From the NCBI RefSeq assembly GCF_014851585.1, contig NZ_JACVAB010000007.1, positions 124,001-188,000 of the forward strand: a stretch of 64,000 bases of DNA, written 5' to 3'. The stretch comes from Agrobacterium sp. AGB01. GTDB lineage: Bacteria > Pseudomonadota > Alphaproteobacteria > Rhizobiales > Rhizobiaceae. The position numbers and the translations under genes were made by a program. The stretch's first letter is position 1; the number at the start of each line of letters is the position of its first letter. Under the pieces are notes generated by a model. The model saw only the letters and a program-made list of their open reading frames with translations, searched no databases and was not told the origin of the DNA. Positions 32,572 to 40,835 of the stretch are shown piece after piece.

Positions 32572-33246
32572 TTAGGCGGCTTCGACATGAGCCTTGAGGT
32601 TCTGGAAATTGCTAAAAAGGGCGCTCGAATCCACCAGGCGACGGCTTTCGCCTTTTTCGATGATGAGCGCAGGAACGCCGTTGGCGTTGGACTGGTGGAA
32701 CAACCGCTTGCCGATTTTCACGAGATCGGCGACGGCTAATCGAAGTCCGTCATCTGGCTGGCGAACACGGGCGGCAGCCTCAGATAATCCTGCCTCTTCC
32801 AACAGGTTTGCGACGACGGTCTGATCACTTGTGTCCAATCCCCTGACATACCGGCCGTGCTGCAAGGTCTGCAGAGCCGAAAAGCGTGTCTGCGGCGTAT
32901 GCGAGCCCGCCGCCACGACACCTCTTGTGGTAGCAGTTGAATCAAACATCGAGCCTTGCTTCCGGAGGACTTTTTCAAGGTAATCCCTGGAAAATTCCTG
33001 GCCGGTAAGCCGCTGGATACGTTGGTCATTCGCCCATGCGTATGCTGAGAACGCTTCATCCAGCGGGCGGGCTCCCGAACCTGAAAACAACCCTGTCGGG
33101 ATTGCTTCGATAGACGTTCCTTCCGCCATCAACCTCGTCAGCATTGGCGATGCGCCATAACACCAGCCACAGAGGGGATCGAATAAATAAATGATGCGGT
33201 CTGGCTGCATGTCTTTGATCCCGTTTCGATGGTCAACATCATCCAT
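32572..33246 (-). CDS. DsbA/FrnE-family thioredoxin-like protein
   Basis: A 224-aa protein (from the ATG at 33246) with the redox motif CGWC in YLFDPLCGWCYGASPML and the helical insertion of DsbA-FrnE proteins; the cis-Pro loop is in ANGVPALIIEKG. There is no signal peptide, so it is probably cytoplasmic, in contrast to true DsbA. The start is uncertain: 33246 or 33210 are possible; the longest frame begins at 33306 and would run through the promoter of the divergent LysR gene. Probably regulated by that LysR protein. Confidence 0.85.
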   Translation of the reverse strand: MDDVDHRNGIKDMQPDRIIYLFDPLCGWCYGASPMLTRLMAEGTSIEAIPTGLFSGSGARPLDEAFSAYAWANDQRIQRLTGQEFSRDYLEKVLRKQGSMFDSTATTRGVVAAGSHTPQTRFSALQTLQHGRYVRGLDTSDQTVVANLLEEAGLSEAAARVRQPDDGLRLAVADLVKIGKRLFHQSNANGVPALIIEKGESRRLVDSSALFSNFQNLKAHVEAA

Positions 33247-33251
33247 TGACT

Positions 33252-33279
33252 TTGACAGGGAATAAAGATCGGTTATTCG
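33252..33279 (+). promoter_or_regulatory. Putative sigma-70 promoter for the LysR gene
   Basis: TTGACA (33252-33257) and TATTCG (33274-33279), spaced by 16 bp, lie 27 bp upstream of the LysR start. The -35 box is a consensus match; the -10 box is weak. Confidence 0.45.
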
Positions 33280-33305
33280 TACAGACTGTATGATTGAATG
33301 AGACA

Positions 33306-34220
33306 ATGATGAGTGATCTTCTCAACCTCAACCGTCTGATATTTTTTACAACCGTGGTGGAAAGCGGCTCGTTTACTGCGGCGGGCGAACGTCTGGGCGT
33401 GGCGAAAGCTGTTGTCAGCCATCACGTGGCAAGGCTTGAGGAGGAACTCGGCGTTACGCTTCTGTCGCGAACAACGCGACGGCTGGCCACCACGGAGGAG
33501 GGGCGGATATTCTACGACCGCTGTGCCGTCATTCTGAGAGAGGCCGAGGCCGCTTATGGGGAAATGTCCCACCATACAAGCGAACCCTCTGGCACCCTGA
33601 CATTGACCGCACCGCTCGACTACGGCGCGGTGATTGTCGCCCCTGTCATAACAGCCTATCTCGCTCGTTATCCAACTATGAAAGTCGACCTGGTCTTCGA
33701 CGATACGGTTATCGATCCCGCGACCCAGCAGCTTGATCTTGCCATTCGCGCTGGCTGGCTGACCGATACAAGCCATCAGTCACGACGGCTTGGGGCGTTT
33801 GAACAATATCTTGTCGCCACACCATCCGTGGCAGAGCGGTTTTCCTCACTCCAGACACCAGCCGACGCGGCCAATTTGCCGTGGATCGAAAATTCAGTAC
33901 TGCGTCACCCGCTTCGCTGGATGTTTTCCCGTGACGGCTTTCCCCCCGAAATGGTCGAGGTATCGTCTGCCATCCGTACGGATAAAACACCGGCCGCCTA
34001 TGCCTGTGTGCTGGCCGGAGCAGGGGTTTCGGTTTTTCCTGATTATATGCTGGGCAAAGATTTAGCGCAGGGCAGACTGGTGCGGCTGCTGCCCGATTGG
34101 AGCCTGCCAGCTGGCGGCCTGCATGCCGTTTTTCCGGTCGCCCGCTTTCGACCGGCAAAGGTGCGACGTTTTGTGGAGATGATGCTGTCGGCCGAACGCA
34201 AACGTGCGCTTGAGGCCTAA
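33306..34220 (+). CDS. LysR-family transcriptional regulator
   Basis: A 304-aa regulator with an N-terminal LysR helix-turn-helix (VVESGSFTAAGERLGVAKAV, residues about 16-35) and TLLSRTTRRLATTEEG just after it. The C-terminal part has the short LysR effector domain of the DsdC/AaeR-like group, typical of regulators next to oxidoreductase genes. It is divergent from the DsbA-like/MBL group, its probable target. The start is ATG 33306 or 33309. Converges on the ferredoxin gene with 13 bp between stops. Confidence 0.9.
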   Translation: MMSDLLNLNRLIFFTTVVESGSFTAAGERLGVAKAVVSHHVARLEEELGVTLLSRTTRRLATTEEGRIFYDRCAVILREAEAAYGEMSHHTSEPSGTLTLTAPLDYGAVIVAPVITAYLARYPTMKVDLVFDDTVIDPATQQLDLAIRAGWLTDTSHQSRRLGAFEQYLVATPSVAERFSSLQTPADAANLPWIENSVLRHPLRWMFSRDGFPPEMVEVSSAIRTDKTPAAYACVLAGAGVSVFPDYMLGKDLAQGRLVRLLPDWSLPAGGLHAVFPVARFRPAKVRRFVEMMLSAERKRALEA

Positions 34221-34233
34221 TGCGCATCCCTAC

Positions 34234-34554
34234 TCACTGTGGCAACCTGAAGTGATCATCGATGTGGCGGCGATGGCGGGTTTCCTTGTGCCAGCCGATT
34301 GCCTTGCGATAACTGCCAAACAATTGTTTGCCATGAACATCCTCGACCGTGAGGCCATGGACCATTTCTGCATCGGGCTCGACATAGAGAGCATCAACAG
34401 GACAATAGAGTTCGCACATGAAGCATGTCTGGCAGGAATCCTGCCTGAGAATTTGGGGAGGCCCCTCCGGCATCGCCTCAAAAACATTTGTCGGGCAGAC
34501 CTGAACACAGAGATTGCAATCGGTGCAGGTTTGCGGATCAAGAACTTCAATCAT
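34234..34554 (-). CDS. 2x[4Fe-4S] ferredoxin-type subunit (AprB-like)
   Basis: A 106-aa protein with two cluster motifs: CTDCNLCVQVCP (residues 10-21) and CQTCFMCELYCP (residues 41-52), each CxxCxxCxxxCP, which together bind two 4Fe-4S clusters. The C-terminal tail (about 50 residues) is extra relative to bacterial ferredoxins and may contact the flavoprotein, as in AprB. Its ATG overlaps the stop of the flavoprotein gene by one base (TAATG), so the two are translated together. Confidence 0.9.
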   Translation of the reverse strand: MIEVLDPQTCTDCNLCVQVCPTNVFEAMPEGPPQILRQDSCQTCFMCELYCPVDALYVEPDAEMVHGLTVEDVHGKQLFGSYRKAIGWHKETRHRRHIDDHFRLPQ

Positions 34555-36170
34555 TACTCGGCCACCTCCGGCAACAGGTCTGAACCTACCGGTTCGGAAC
34601 GAATGAGAATGTCATCAAGCCCACTGAGAACAAGGCGATGATGTTGGGCCGGATCCTGCTTGGGAAAATCATCGCGACGATGCATGCCACGCGTTTCCGT
34701 CCTTGAAATTGCGGCCTTGTACATGTAGCGCGCCGTTGCGGTCATCGCCTGCGCCTGGCGCAGCCGTAAGGTTCCGTTTTCATCCACCGGCACGGCAGTT
34801 TTGATGTCATCCCACAGACTATCCAGCCGTTTCAAGGCCGCTGACAGCACGTCGTGGGTACGGAAATAGTTGATATCGAGCGGAAAGACCTCATTTTGCA
34901 CCGCGGCCAAAATGGCGGTGGGATCCGCATAATGTGACGGATTTCTCGCAAGGTTCTCAGCTTGTGGATCTGATATAGAATGGGGTCTGGCGTTGGCTTT
35001 TGCGAAACCGGCGGCCGCGACACCGGCAAAGGATCCTGACGCAATCGCCCAGGCAGCGTTATGGCTGCCGCCACCGGTAAACCCGCCACAGATCGGTTCG
35101 CGCGTGGCATTGTCACCGGCCGCATAAAGGCCGGGCACCGTGGTGGCACAATCAAGCCCGGTCAACCGCAGCCCACCTGTTCCACGAACCGTTCCTTCAA
35201 GGCGAAGCTTGACCTCGAACATCTGGGTAAACGGATCAATGCCACGTCGGTCAAAGGGGACAAAGAAGTTCGGTTGCGCCTGCCGCAATATCGTTCTGAC
35301 CTCATCGGTTTCAGCCAGATCAAGTCGGGCGAATACAGGCTCCGACAGCAACGTGCGGGCAATGATCGAGCGGCCGCGTGCGGAGCCAGCCCCTTCAATC
35401 AGGCTCTCATCCCTACGGTAAAACTGCGCAAAACGATAAAGCGCTGTCTTGGTAATGGAGGCAAAGGCCGGCGATATCGCATAGGCCGATGAGAATTCCA
35501 TGCCCGACAATTCGGCACCAACCTCTGCCCCCATCAGATAACCGTCACCGGTCAACACGTCACATCCAAGTGCCTTGCTCATGAAAGCACAGCCTCCGGC
35601 AGCCAGCACAACAGCACCGGCCGTCACCTGCCATTCGCCACCACCCTGTTGCACGATACCGGTTGCACCCGTCACCCTGTCGCCATCAACAAGCAAATGT
35701 GTCGCGGGATGATGATCCAGGATGGTGACGCCAGTGTTTTTGACCTTTCGCCGTAACAACCGCATATATTCCGGTCCCTGCACCGAGATACGCTGTTGTT
35801 CTCCACTTTCATCACGCGGGAAGGGGTAACCCCAGTCGGCCAGCCGATTGACGCTTTCAAAGGTCTTGTCGAGTACCGGTCGCATCCAGTCACGGTCTGA
35901 AAGATAGCCGCCCATCGCTTCACGGCTGGCCATGGCAGCCTCGCGCTCTTCCGGGTCCGGTTTCACGTACCAGATCTGCGTGCCAGCGGATGCCGTTGCA
36001 CCAGAGCTGCCGCAATATCCCTTCTCGACAAGCACCACACTGGCGTTTGTCGCCACGGCCTCCAGTGCCGCCCAGCAACCGGCCGGACCACCGCCGATAA
36101 CCAGAACATCACAGTCAAAATCTGATTGCCGGTTCTTTGAGGGGGAAATGTTTGTCAGGGATAAGTTCAT
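34554..36170 (-). CDS. FAD-binding fumarate reductase/AprA-like flavoprotein
   Basis: A 538-aa protein. FAD motif DVLVIGGGPAGCWAALEA at about residues 20-37, a succinate dehydrogenase-like FAD domain (GLYAAGDNATREPICGG), and near the C-terminus SRTETRGMHRRDDFP, the signature region also found in SdhA and AprA. With the ferredoxin it forms an AprBA-type pair; the substrate could be a sulfur or organic compound. The start ATG at 36170 gives MNLSLTNISPS and the family-like N-terminus; 13 more upstream residues are possible. Divergent from the PhnD-like gene. Reaction unknown. Confidence 0.85.
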   Translation of the reverse strand: MNLSLTNISPSKNRQSDFDCDVLVIGGGPAGCWAALEAVATNASVVLVEKGYCGSSGATASAGTQIWYVKPDPEEREAAMASREAMGGYLSDRDWMRPVLDKTFESVNRLADWGYPFPRDESGEQQRISVQGPEYMRLLRRKVKNTGVTILDHHPATHLLVDGDRVTGATGIVQQGGGEWQVTAGAVVLAAGGCAFMSKALGCDVLTGDGYLMGAEVGAELSGMEFSSAYAISPAFASITKTALYRFAQFYRRDESLIEGAGSARGRSIIARTLLSEPVFARLDLAETDEVRTILRQAQPNFFVPFDRRGIDPFTQMFEVKLRLEGTVRGTGGLRLTGLDCATTVPGLYAAGDNATREPICGGFTGGGSHNAAWAIASGSFAGVAAAGFAKANARPHSISDPQAENLARNPSHYADPTAILAAVQNEVFPLDINYFRTHDVLSAALKRLDSLWDDIKTAVPVDENGTLRLRQAQAMTATARYMYKAAISRTETRGMHRRDDFPKQDPAQHHRLVLSGLDDILIRSEPVGSDLLPEVAE

Positions 36171-36218
36171 ATCATCCGTCCTAAATGAAACCATTGCACT
36201 GCAGATCAAACCAGTTTC

Positions 36219-36235
36219 AACATAGATTTTATGTT
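36219..36235. promoter_or_regulatory. Palindrome in the flavoprotein/PhnD-like divergent promoter
   Basis: AACATA-GATTT-TATGTT has 6-bp perfect arms and lies 19 bp upstream of the PhnD-like start, within the 83-bp divergent region. It is a candidate operator controlling both directions; no regulator gene is adjacent. Confidence 0.4.
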
Positions 36236-36253
36236 GTTTATCGGAGTGCTTTT

Positions 36254-37060
36254 ATGACCCTGGCCAGCCTTGCCATGTATGTCAGCCCGCCACAGGTGGC
36301 GCAGGCGACCCATCAGTTCTGGCTGGCGCTCGGTGCGCGGTTGCGCGACTTCGGGCTCAATGCGCCTGATGTGCTTGATGACACGGTGCGATATGACGAA
36401 GCCTGGCTTCGCCCGGATCTCATTTTTGGGCAAACCTGCGGATACCCCTATGTGCAACATCTCAGGGACAAGGTTCAGCTGGTTGCCACGCCCAATTACG
36501 ATCTGCCGGGATGTGATGGGCCGATTAAATGCAGCTTTGTCATCGTCAATGCGCAGTCTTCGGCGCAGTCCATCGAGGATTTGCGCGGTGCCCGTGCGGC
36601 GATCAATGAACCCGGAAGCAATTCCGGCTATAATCTCTTCCGTGCCTTCATCGCACCACATGCCGAAAACGGGCGTTTCTTTTCCTCTGTTATTGAAACC
36701 GGTGGCCATCGTGCCAGCATCGACGCCGTTGCAAGCGGCAAAGCGGATATCGCCTCCATCGATTGTGTGACCTTTGGCAACACCCTGCGCTTTGACGCGG
36801 AACGCCTTGCAGGTGTTCGTGTCTTCGCCGAAACACCGCGGGGTCCCGGCCTGCCATTCATCACCTCGATTGAGACCTCGGCCAAAGATCTGGTGATCCT
36901 GCGTCGGGCGCTTGCAGAAACAATTGCCGATCCAGCGCTCGACGACATCTGTGACGTGCTGTCGCTGCGCGGCATCACGTTTCTCGGGGACGCCGATTAT
37001 CAAATCTTGGCCAAATTGGATCGAGACGCTGAAGCTCAAGGTTACCCCGCAATCGCTTGA
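36254..37060 (+). CDS. PhnD-like solute-binding-fold protein without signal peptide
   Basis: A 268-aa protein of the phosphonate/phosphite-binding (PhnD, type 2 periplasmic) fold: DLIFGQTCGYPYVQHL, EDLRGARAAINEPGSNSGYN and GKADIASIDCVTFG are typical. The N-terminus MTLASLAMYVSPPQ lacks an export signal, so it may act in the cytoplasm, perhaps as a sensor or ligand carrier. The ATG at 36254 is the first sensible start. Its 3' end overlaps the convergent ABC ATPase gene by 19 bp. Alone on its strand, inside a group of leftward genes. Confidence 0.82.
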   Translation: MTLASLAMYVSPPQVAQATHQFWLALGARLRDFGLNAPDVLDDTVRYDEAWLRPDLIFGQTCGYPYVQHLRDKVQLVATPNYDLPGCDGPIKCSFVIVNAQSSAQSIEDLRGARAAINEPGSNSGYNLFRAFIAPHAENGRFFSSVIETGGHRASIDAVASGKADIASIDCVTFGNTLRFDAERLAGVRVFAETPRGPGLPFITSIETSAKDLVILRRALAETIADPALDDICDVLSLRGITFLGDADYQILAKLDRDAEAQGYPAIA

Positions 37061-38013
37061 CGCGGGATCGGCGCCGCAGAAACCAACGGGAAATGACAGG
37101 CCACGCTGCGCGCTCCCGTGCCCGCCAGTAATGGCGGCGCATCGGCGGCGCATTTCGGCTGAGCCAAGGGACAGCGTTTGTGAAAGCGGCAGCCGCTTGG
37201 CGGGTTACTGGGGTTTGGCAATTCACCTGTTAGAACAATCCGTTCACGCTGCCGACTGGGGTCAAGCGTCAGATTGGCGGAAAGCAGCGCCTGCGTGTAT
37301 GGATGAGCTGGCTCTCTAAACAGGCTGGCGGTTGGCCCGCTTTCGACAATCTGTCCAAGATACATCACCGCCACTCGATCCGTAACGCGCCCCACCACGT
37401 TCAGATTGTGTGAGATCAGCAGGTAACTGAGGCCAAGTCGATCTCGCAGGCTACGCAGCAGATTAAGCAGTTCACCCTGAACAGAGATATCAAGGCCAGC
37501 GGTTGGCTCATCCGCGACGATAATGGAAGGATTGGCCGCCAGTGCACGCACAAGTGCCACACGCCGAGCCTGTCCACCGCTCAATTGATGCGGATAACGC
37601 GTCAGCAATTGCTGGCCAAGGCCAAGACTTTCCGCAAGAGCGACAATCTCTGCAAAACGTTCGGCGGTGTAAACATTCCTGATTTTCAACGGTTCGGCGA
37701 GAAGCGTTTTGACGGTAAGCCGCGGCGAAAGTGAAGCCGCCGGGTCCTGAAACAGCAACTGGATTCGGCTTTGCGCATCGCCAGCCTTACGACGGGTGCC
37801 TGCACGAACGGTTTCGCCATCGACCGAAAGCGTGCCAGAGGCGAGCGGCTGAAGACCGACAATAGACCGTGCAACGGAAGATTTACCGCAGCCGCTTTCG
37901 CCCACGAGACCAAGCGTTTCACCACGCCGCAACTCCAGCGAAACACCATCTACAGCGGTAAGTCTGTGATAACGGACAACTGCGTCTTTCAGAACAAGTG
38001 CAGGCTCCTCCAT
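37042..38013 (-). CDS. Peptide/nickel-type ABC transporter ATP-binding protein (DppF-like)
   Basis: A 323-aa ATPase with Walker A GESGCGKSS, signature LSGGQARRVALVRAL, Walker B IIVADEPTAGLD and the C-terminal oligopeptide-transporter region GCRFHKRCPLAQPKC, a Cys-containing motif of the family. Start ATG at 38013, sharing one base with the stop of the DppD-like gene (TAATG). Last gene of the five-gene operon; overlaps the convergent PhnD-like gene at its 3' end. Confidence 0.92.
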   Translation of the reverse strand: MEEPALVLKDAVVRYHRLTAVDGVSLELRRGETLGLVGESGCGKSSVARSIVGLQPLASGTLSVDGETVRAGTRRKAGDAQSRIQLLFQDPAASLSPRLTVKTLLAEPLKIRNVYTAERFAEIVALAESLGLGQQLLTRYPHQLSGGQARRVALVRALAANPSIIVADEPTAGLDISVQGELLNLLRSLRDRLGLSYLLISHNLNVVGRVTDRVAVMYLGQIVESGPTASLFREPAHPYTQALLSANLTLDPSRQRERIVLTGELPNPSNPPSGCRFHKRCPLAQPKCAADAPPLLAGTGARSVACHFPLVSAAPIPRQAIAG

Positions 38014-38987
38014 TACGCGGCCTCCCGCCAACAGGCATAATGGTGCCCATGGTCCACTTCACGTTGTGGTGGTTTCTGGTGACATTGCACCTGCCGCGAC
38101 GGACAGCGGGCGGCAAAAATGCAGCCGTCAGGCCGGTTCGTCAGGTCGGGAACATTGCCCGGTATGGTCGACAGATCCTGCGTCGCATCAAACGGCGCAT
38201 TGGGGTCGATTTCGCAGGCAAGAAGCGCTTGCGTGTAAGGGTGGCGGGGATTGTGCAACACCTCGCGCACCGGGCCGGTCTCAACCACGGTCCCCGCATA
38301 CATCACCACAACGCTGTCACACAATTCGGCGATCAGGCCCATGCTGTGGCTGACGATCAGCATGGAAACCTTTGTTCGCTGCCGCATTTCATGCAGCACC
38401 TCAACGACCTGTGCCTCAATCGTTGCATCGAGCGCTGTTGTCGGTTCATCGGCAATCAGCAGTTTCGGCTCCACCAGCAAGGCCATCGCAATGACAACGC
38501 GCTGGCGCATGCCGCCGGAGAACTCATGCGGATAGCGGTGCATACGGCCGGCCGCATCCTGGACGCCGACATCGGCCAGCACCGCTTCGCCACGCTGCCA
38601 GAGTTGTCGTTTGCTCGATTTGGGAAAACGTCGCCGCTGTATGTCGACCAGCTGTTCGCCGATCGTGAACATCGGGTTTAATGCTGTCATGGGATCCTGA
38701 AAGATCATGGCGATGTCAGTGCCACGAAGGGAGGCTGTACCCTTGGGATCAAGCCGCAGTATCCTGTCATCAAACCTTGCGCTATCTGTCTCGACTGTTG
38801 CGTTGTCGGCGAGAAGGCCAAGTAGCGCAAAGGCAATTGTCGACTTGCCGCTGCCACTTTCTCCGACAAGGCCGACCGATTTGCCTCTGTTGATGGTCAG
38901 GTTGACGCCATCGAGAATATGAGCGCTGCGTCCTTTGCCTCGATAGGAAACGTGCAGGTTTTCGATGGAAAGGAGTGCCTCGGTCAT
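38013..38987 (-). CDS. Peptide/nickel-type ABC transporter ATP-binding protein (DppD-like)
   Basis: A 324-aa ATPase: Walker A GESGSGKST, signature FSGGMRQRVVIAMAL, Walker B LLIADEPTTALD, and the C-terminal GCIFAARCPSRQVQC motif of the DppD/OppD group. It works with the DppF-like ATPase as a heterodimer. The start overlaps the stop of the permease gene by 4 bp (38984-38987). Confidence 0.93.
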   Translation of the reverse strand: MTEALLSIENLHVSYRGKGRSAHILDGVNLTINRGKSVGLVGESGSGKSTIAFALLGLLADNATVETDSARFDDRILRLDPKGTASLRGTDIAMIFQDPMTALNPMFTIGEQLVDIQRRRFPKSSKRQLWQRGEAVLADVGVQDAAGRMHRYPHEFSGGMRQRVVIAMALLVEPKLLIADEPTTALDATIEAQVVEVLHEMRQRTKVSMLIVSHSMGLIAELCDSVVVMYAGTVVETGPVREVLHNPRHPYTQALLACEIDPNAPFDATQDLSTIPGNVPDLTNRPDGCIFAARCPSRQVQCHQKPPQREVDHGHHYACWREAA

Positions 38988-39817
38988 AGGGTTTTCCTGA
39001 GCTTCGGATCCAGCGTATCGCGCAGCGCTTCACCCAAAAGCGCAAAACCAAGCGTGGCAAGGATCAGGGAAATGCCTGAGAAGGTGGCAAGCCAGGGAGA
39101 CTGGTCGAGGTAGACGTAACCGTCATTGAGCAGATTTCCCCAGCTGGCGAGGGGAGGGCGCACGCCGAGCCCAAGAAAACTGAGACCAGCCTCAATGGTG
39201 ATGACAACGGGAATATCCATGCAGGCTAATACGAAGATGGGGCCGATGATGTTGGGAATGACGTGATGCAGGATAATGCGCCATGTCTGCGCACCAAGTA
39301 CCTTCTCAGCTTCGATGAAAGGGCTGTTGCGCAACGTGATCGTCTGGCTGCGCGCCACCCGTCCGAAATGCGGAATGAACACGATGCTGACCAGCAAAAC
39401 AACGTTGCCAAGTCCGGGGCCGAACACCGCAACGAGCGCAAGAGCAAGAATGATGCTGGGGAATGACGTCACCACGTCGAAAATGCCGACAATCAATAAG
39501 TCCACCGGACGCGGTGACAGCGCCGCGACAATTCCAAGCACCACCCCGGCGGTAAGGGAAATGGCAATCACCGAAAGCGAGATGCCAAGGGCAATTCGGG
39601 CCCCATATATCAGGCGGCTCAAAATATCGCGGCCAAGGTGATCGGTGCCCAGTATATGCTGGAGAGACGGATCCATCAGGCGGTTGGCGGGTGCGATGGC
39701 GTTCGGCGCATAGGGTGCAATCAGCGGGGCCGCAATGGCCAAAAGACAGAGCAATGTCACGGCCAGCAGGGCAAAGGTACCGCCGGGGCGGCGGGAGAGA
39801 TCAGCAAACATCGTCAT
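38984..39817 (-). CDS. Peptide/nickel-type ABC transporter permease (DppC-like)
   Basis: A 277-aa membrane protein with an N-terminal OppC_N region (MTMFADLSRRPGGTFALLAV) and the DppC marker LGTDHLGRDILSRLIYGAR at about residue 60. Five or six membrane segments follow. I chose the ATG at 39817, one base past the stop of the DppB-like gene; the longer frame starts inside that gene. Together they form the channel. Confidence 0.92.
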   Translation of the reverse strand: MTMFADLSRRPGGTFALLAVTLLCLLAIAAPLIAPYAPNAIAPANRLMDPSLQHILGTDHLGRDILSRLIYGARIALGISLSVIAISLTAGVVLGIVAALSPRPVDLLIVGIFDVVTSFPSIILALALVAVFGPGLGNVVLLVSIVFIPHFGRVARSQTITLRNSPFIEAEKVLGAQTWRIILHHVIPNIIGPIFVLACMDIPVVITIEAGLSFLGLGVRPPLASWGNLLNDGYVYLDQSPWLATFSGISLILATLGFALLGEALRDTLDPKLRKTL

Positions 39818-39818
39818 C

Positions 39819-40796
39819 TCAAGGCTCACTTTTGCGGGCCAGCCGCGAACGTTCGCGTGGGTCGGTGAGTGTTTGAGATAGCTCCGCAACAAGATTTGTC
39901 AGCACATAGAGCAGAACGATCACGAACACGCCGCCTTGGACAACAGGATAATTGCGGGTGCGGATGGAATCGTAGATGAGGGAGCCAAGGCCGGGCCTGT
40001 TGAAGATAACCTCGGCAAAAACTGCCCCGCCTAACAGTTCGCCAAATCCCATGCCAAGCACAGCGATGGTTGGCAAAATTGCCGGTTTGAGCGTGTATTT
40101 GATCAGGATTTTCGCTTCACTGACACCATAGGCGCGTAGCGTGCGGATATGGCTTTCACTCAGCACTTCCAGCAGCGAGGAACGGAGCAGGCGGGCAATG
40201 TAACCCACCCAGCCAGCAGCGAGCGCAAGTGTCGGAAGCACAAGATGCCAGAGCTGATCCAATGTATCCCCACGTTCTCCCGCGCCCAGAACCGGAAACC
40301 ATCCGAGCTTGACCGAGAAAATCATCAGTAGGAACACCGAAACAACGAAGCTGGGTGTCGAGATAAAACCCACGCTGACAAAGGCGATCAACCGGTCTAT
40401 GCGGCCACCTGGGCGATGGGCAGATATCAGCGCGAGCGGCACGCCAATGGCAATTGCCAGAAGCATCGCCGAGGTGGCGAGGGCAACCGTATTGGGCAGG
40501 GCCGCCGCCACCAGTTGCAAAACTGGTCGGTCGTTAAAGACATCCTGGCCAAGATCGCCGACGATCAGTCGACTGAAAAATGTCAACACCTGCATTTGCA
40601 GCGGTTTGTCGAGGCCAATGCGCGCGTTCAATGCTGCTACGGTTTCAGGCGTGGCACGCGGACCGAGAATGACGGTTGTCGGATCGCCGGGTATCAGGCG
40701 TGTCAACGCAATTAACAAAACAACAGAGCCAGCGACAGCGAGAGCTGCTGTCACCAGCTTGAAAACCAGATGGCTTTGAAGAGGTGCGCTGCTCAT
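39819..40796 (-). CDS. Peptide/nickel-type ABC transporter permease (DppB-like)
   Basis: A 325-aa membrane protein. RLIPGDPTTVILGPRATPET (residues about 28-47) is the periplasmic DppB signature, and IRTLRAYGVSEAKILIKYTL forms the ATPase-contact loop. Six membrane segments are expected. It follows the binding-protein gene by 39 bp. The N-terminus MSSAPLQSHLVFKLVTAALA is a first transmembrane helix. Confidence 0.92.
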   Translation of the reverse strand: MSSAPLQSHLVFKLVTAALAVAGSVVLLIALTRLIPGDPTTVILGPRATPETVAALNARIGLDKPLQMQVLTFFSRLIVGDLGQDVFNDRPVLQLVAAALPNTVALATSAMLLAIAIGVPLALISAHRPGGRIDRLIAFVSVGFISTPSFVVSVFLLMIFSVKLGWFPVLGAGERGDTLDQLWHLVLPTLALAAGWVGYIARLLRSSLLEVLSESHIRTLRAYGVSEAKILIKYTLKPAILPTIAVLGMGFGELLGGAVFAEVIFNRPGLGSLIYDSIRTRNYPVVQGGVFVIVLLYVLTNLVAELSQTLTDPRERSRLARKSEP

Positions 40797-40835
40797 CGCA
40801 GCGCCTCCCTATATTTGATATTGGTCGTCACAGGC

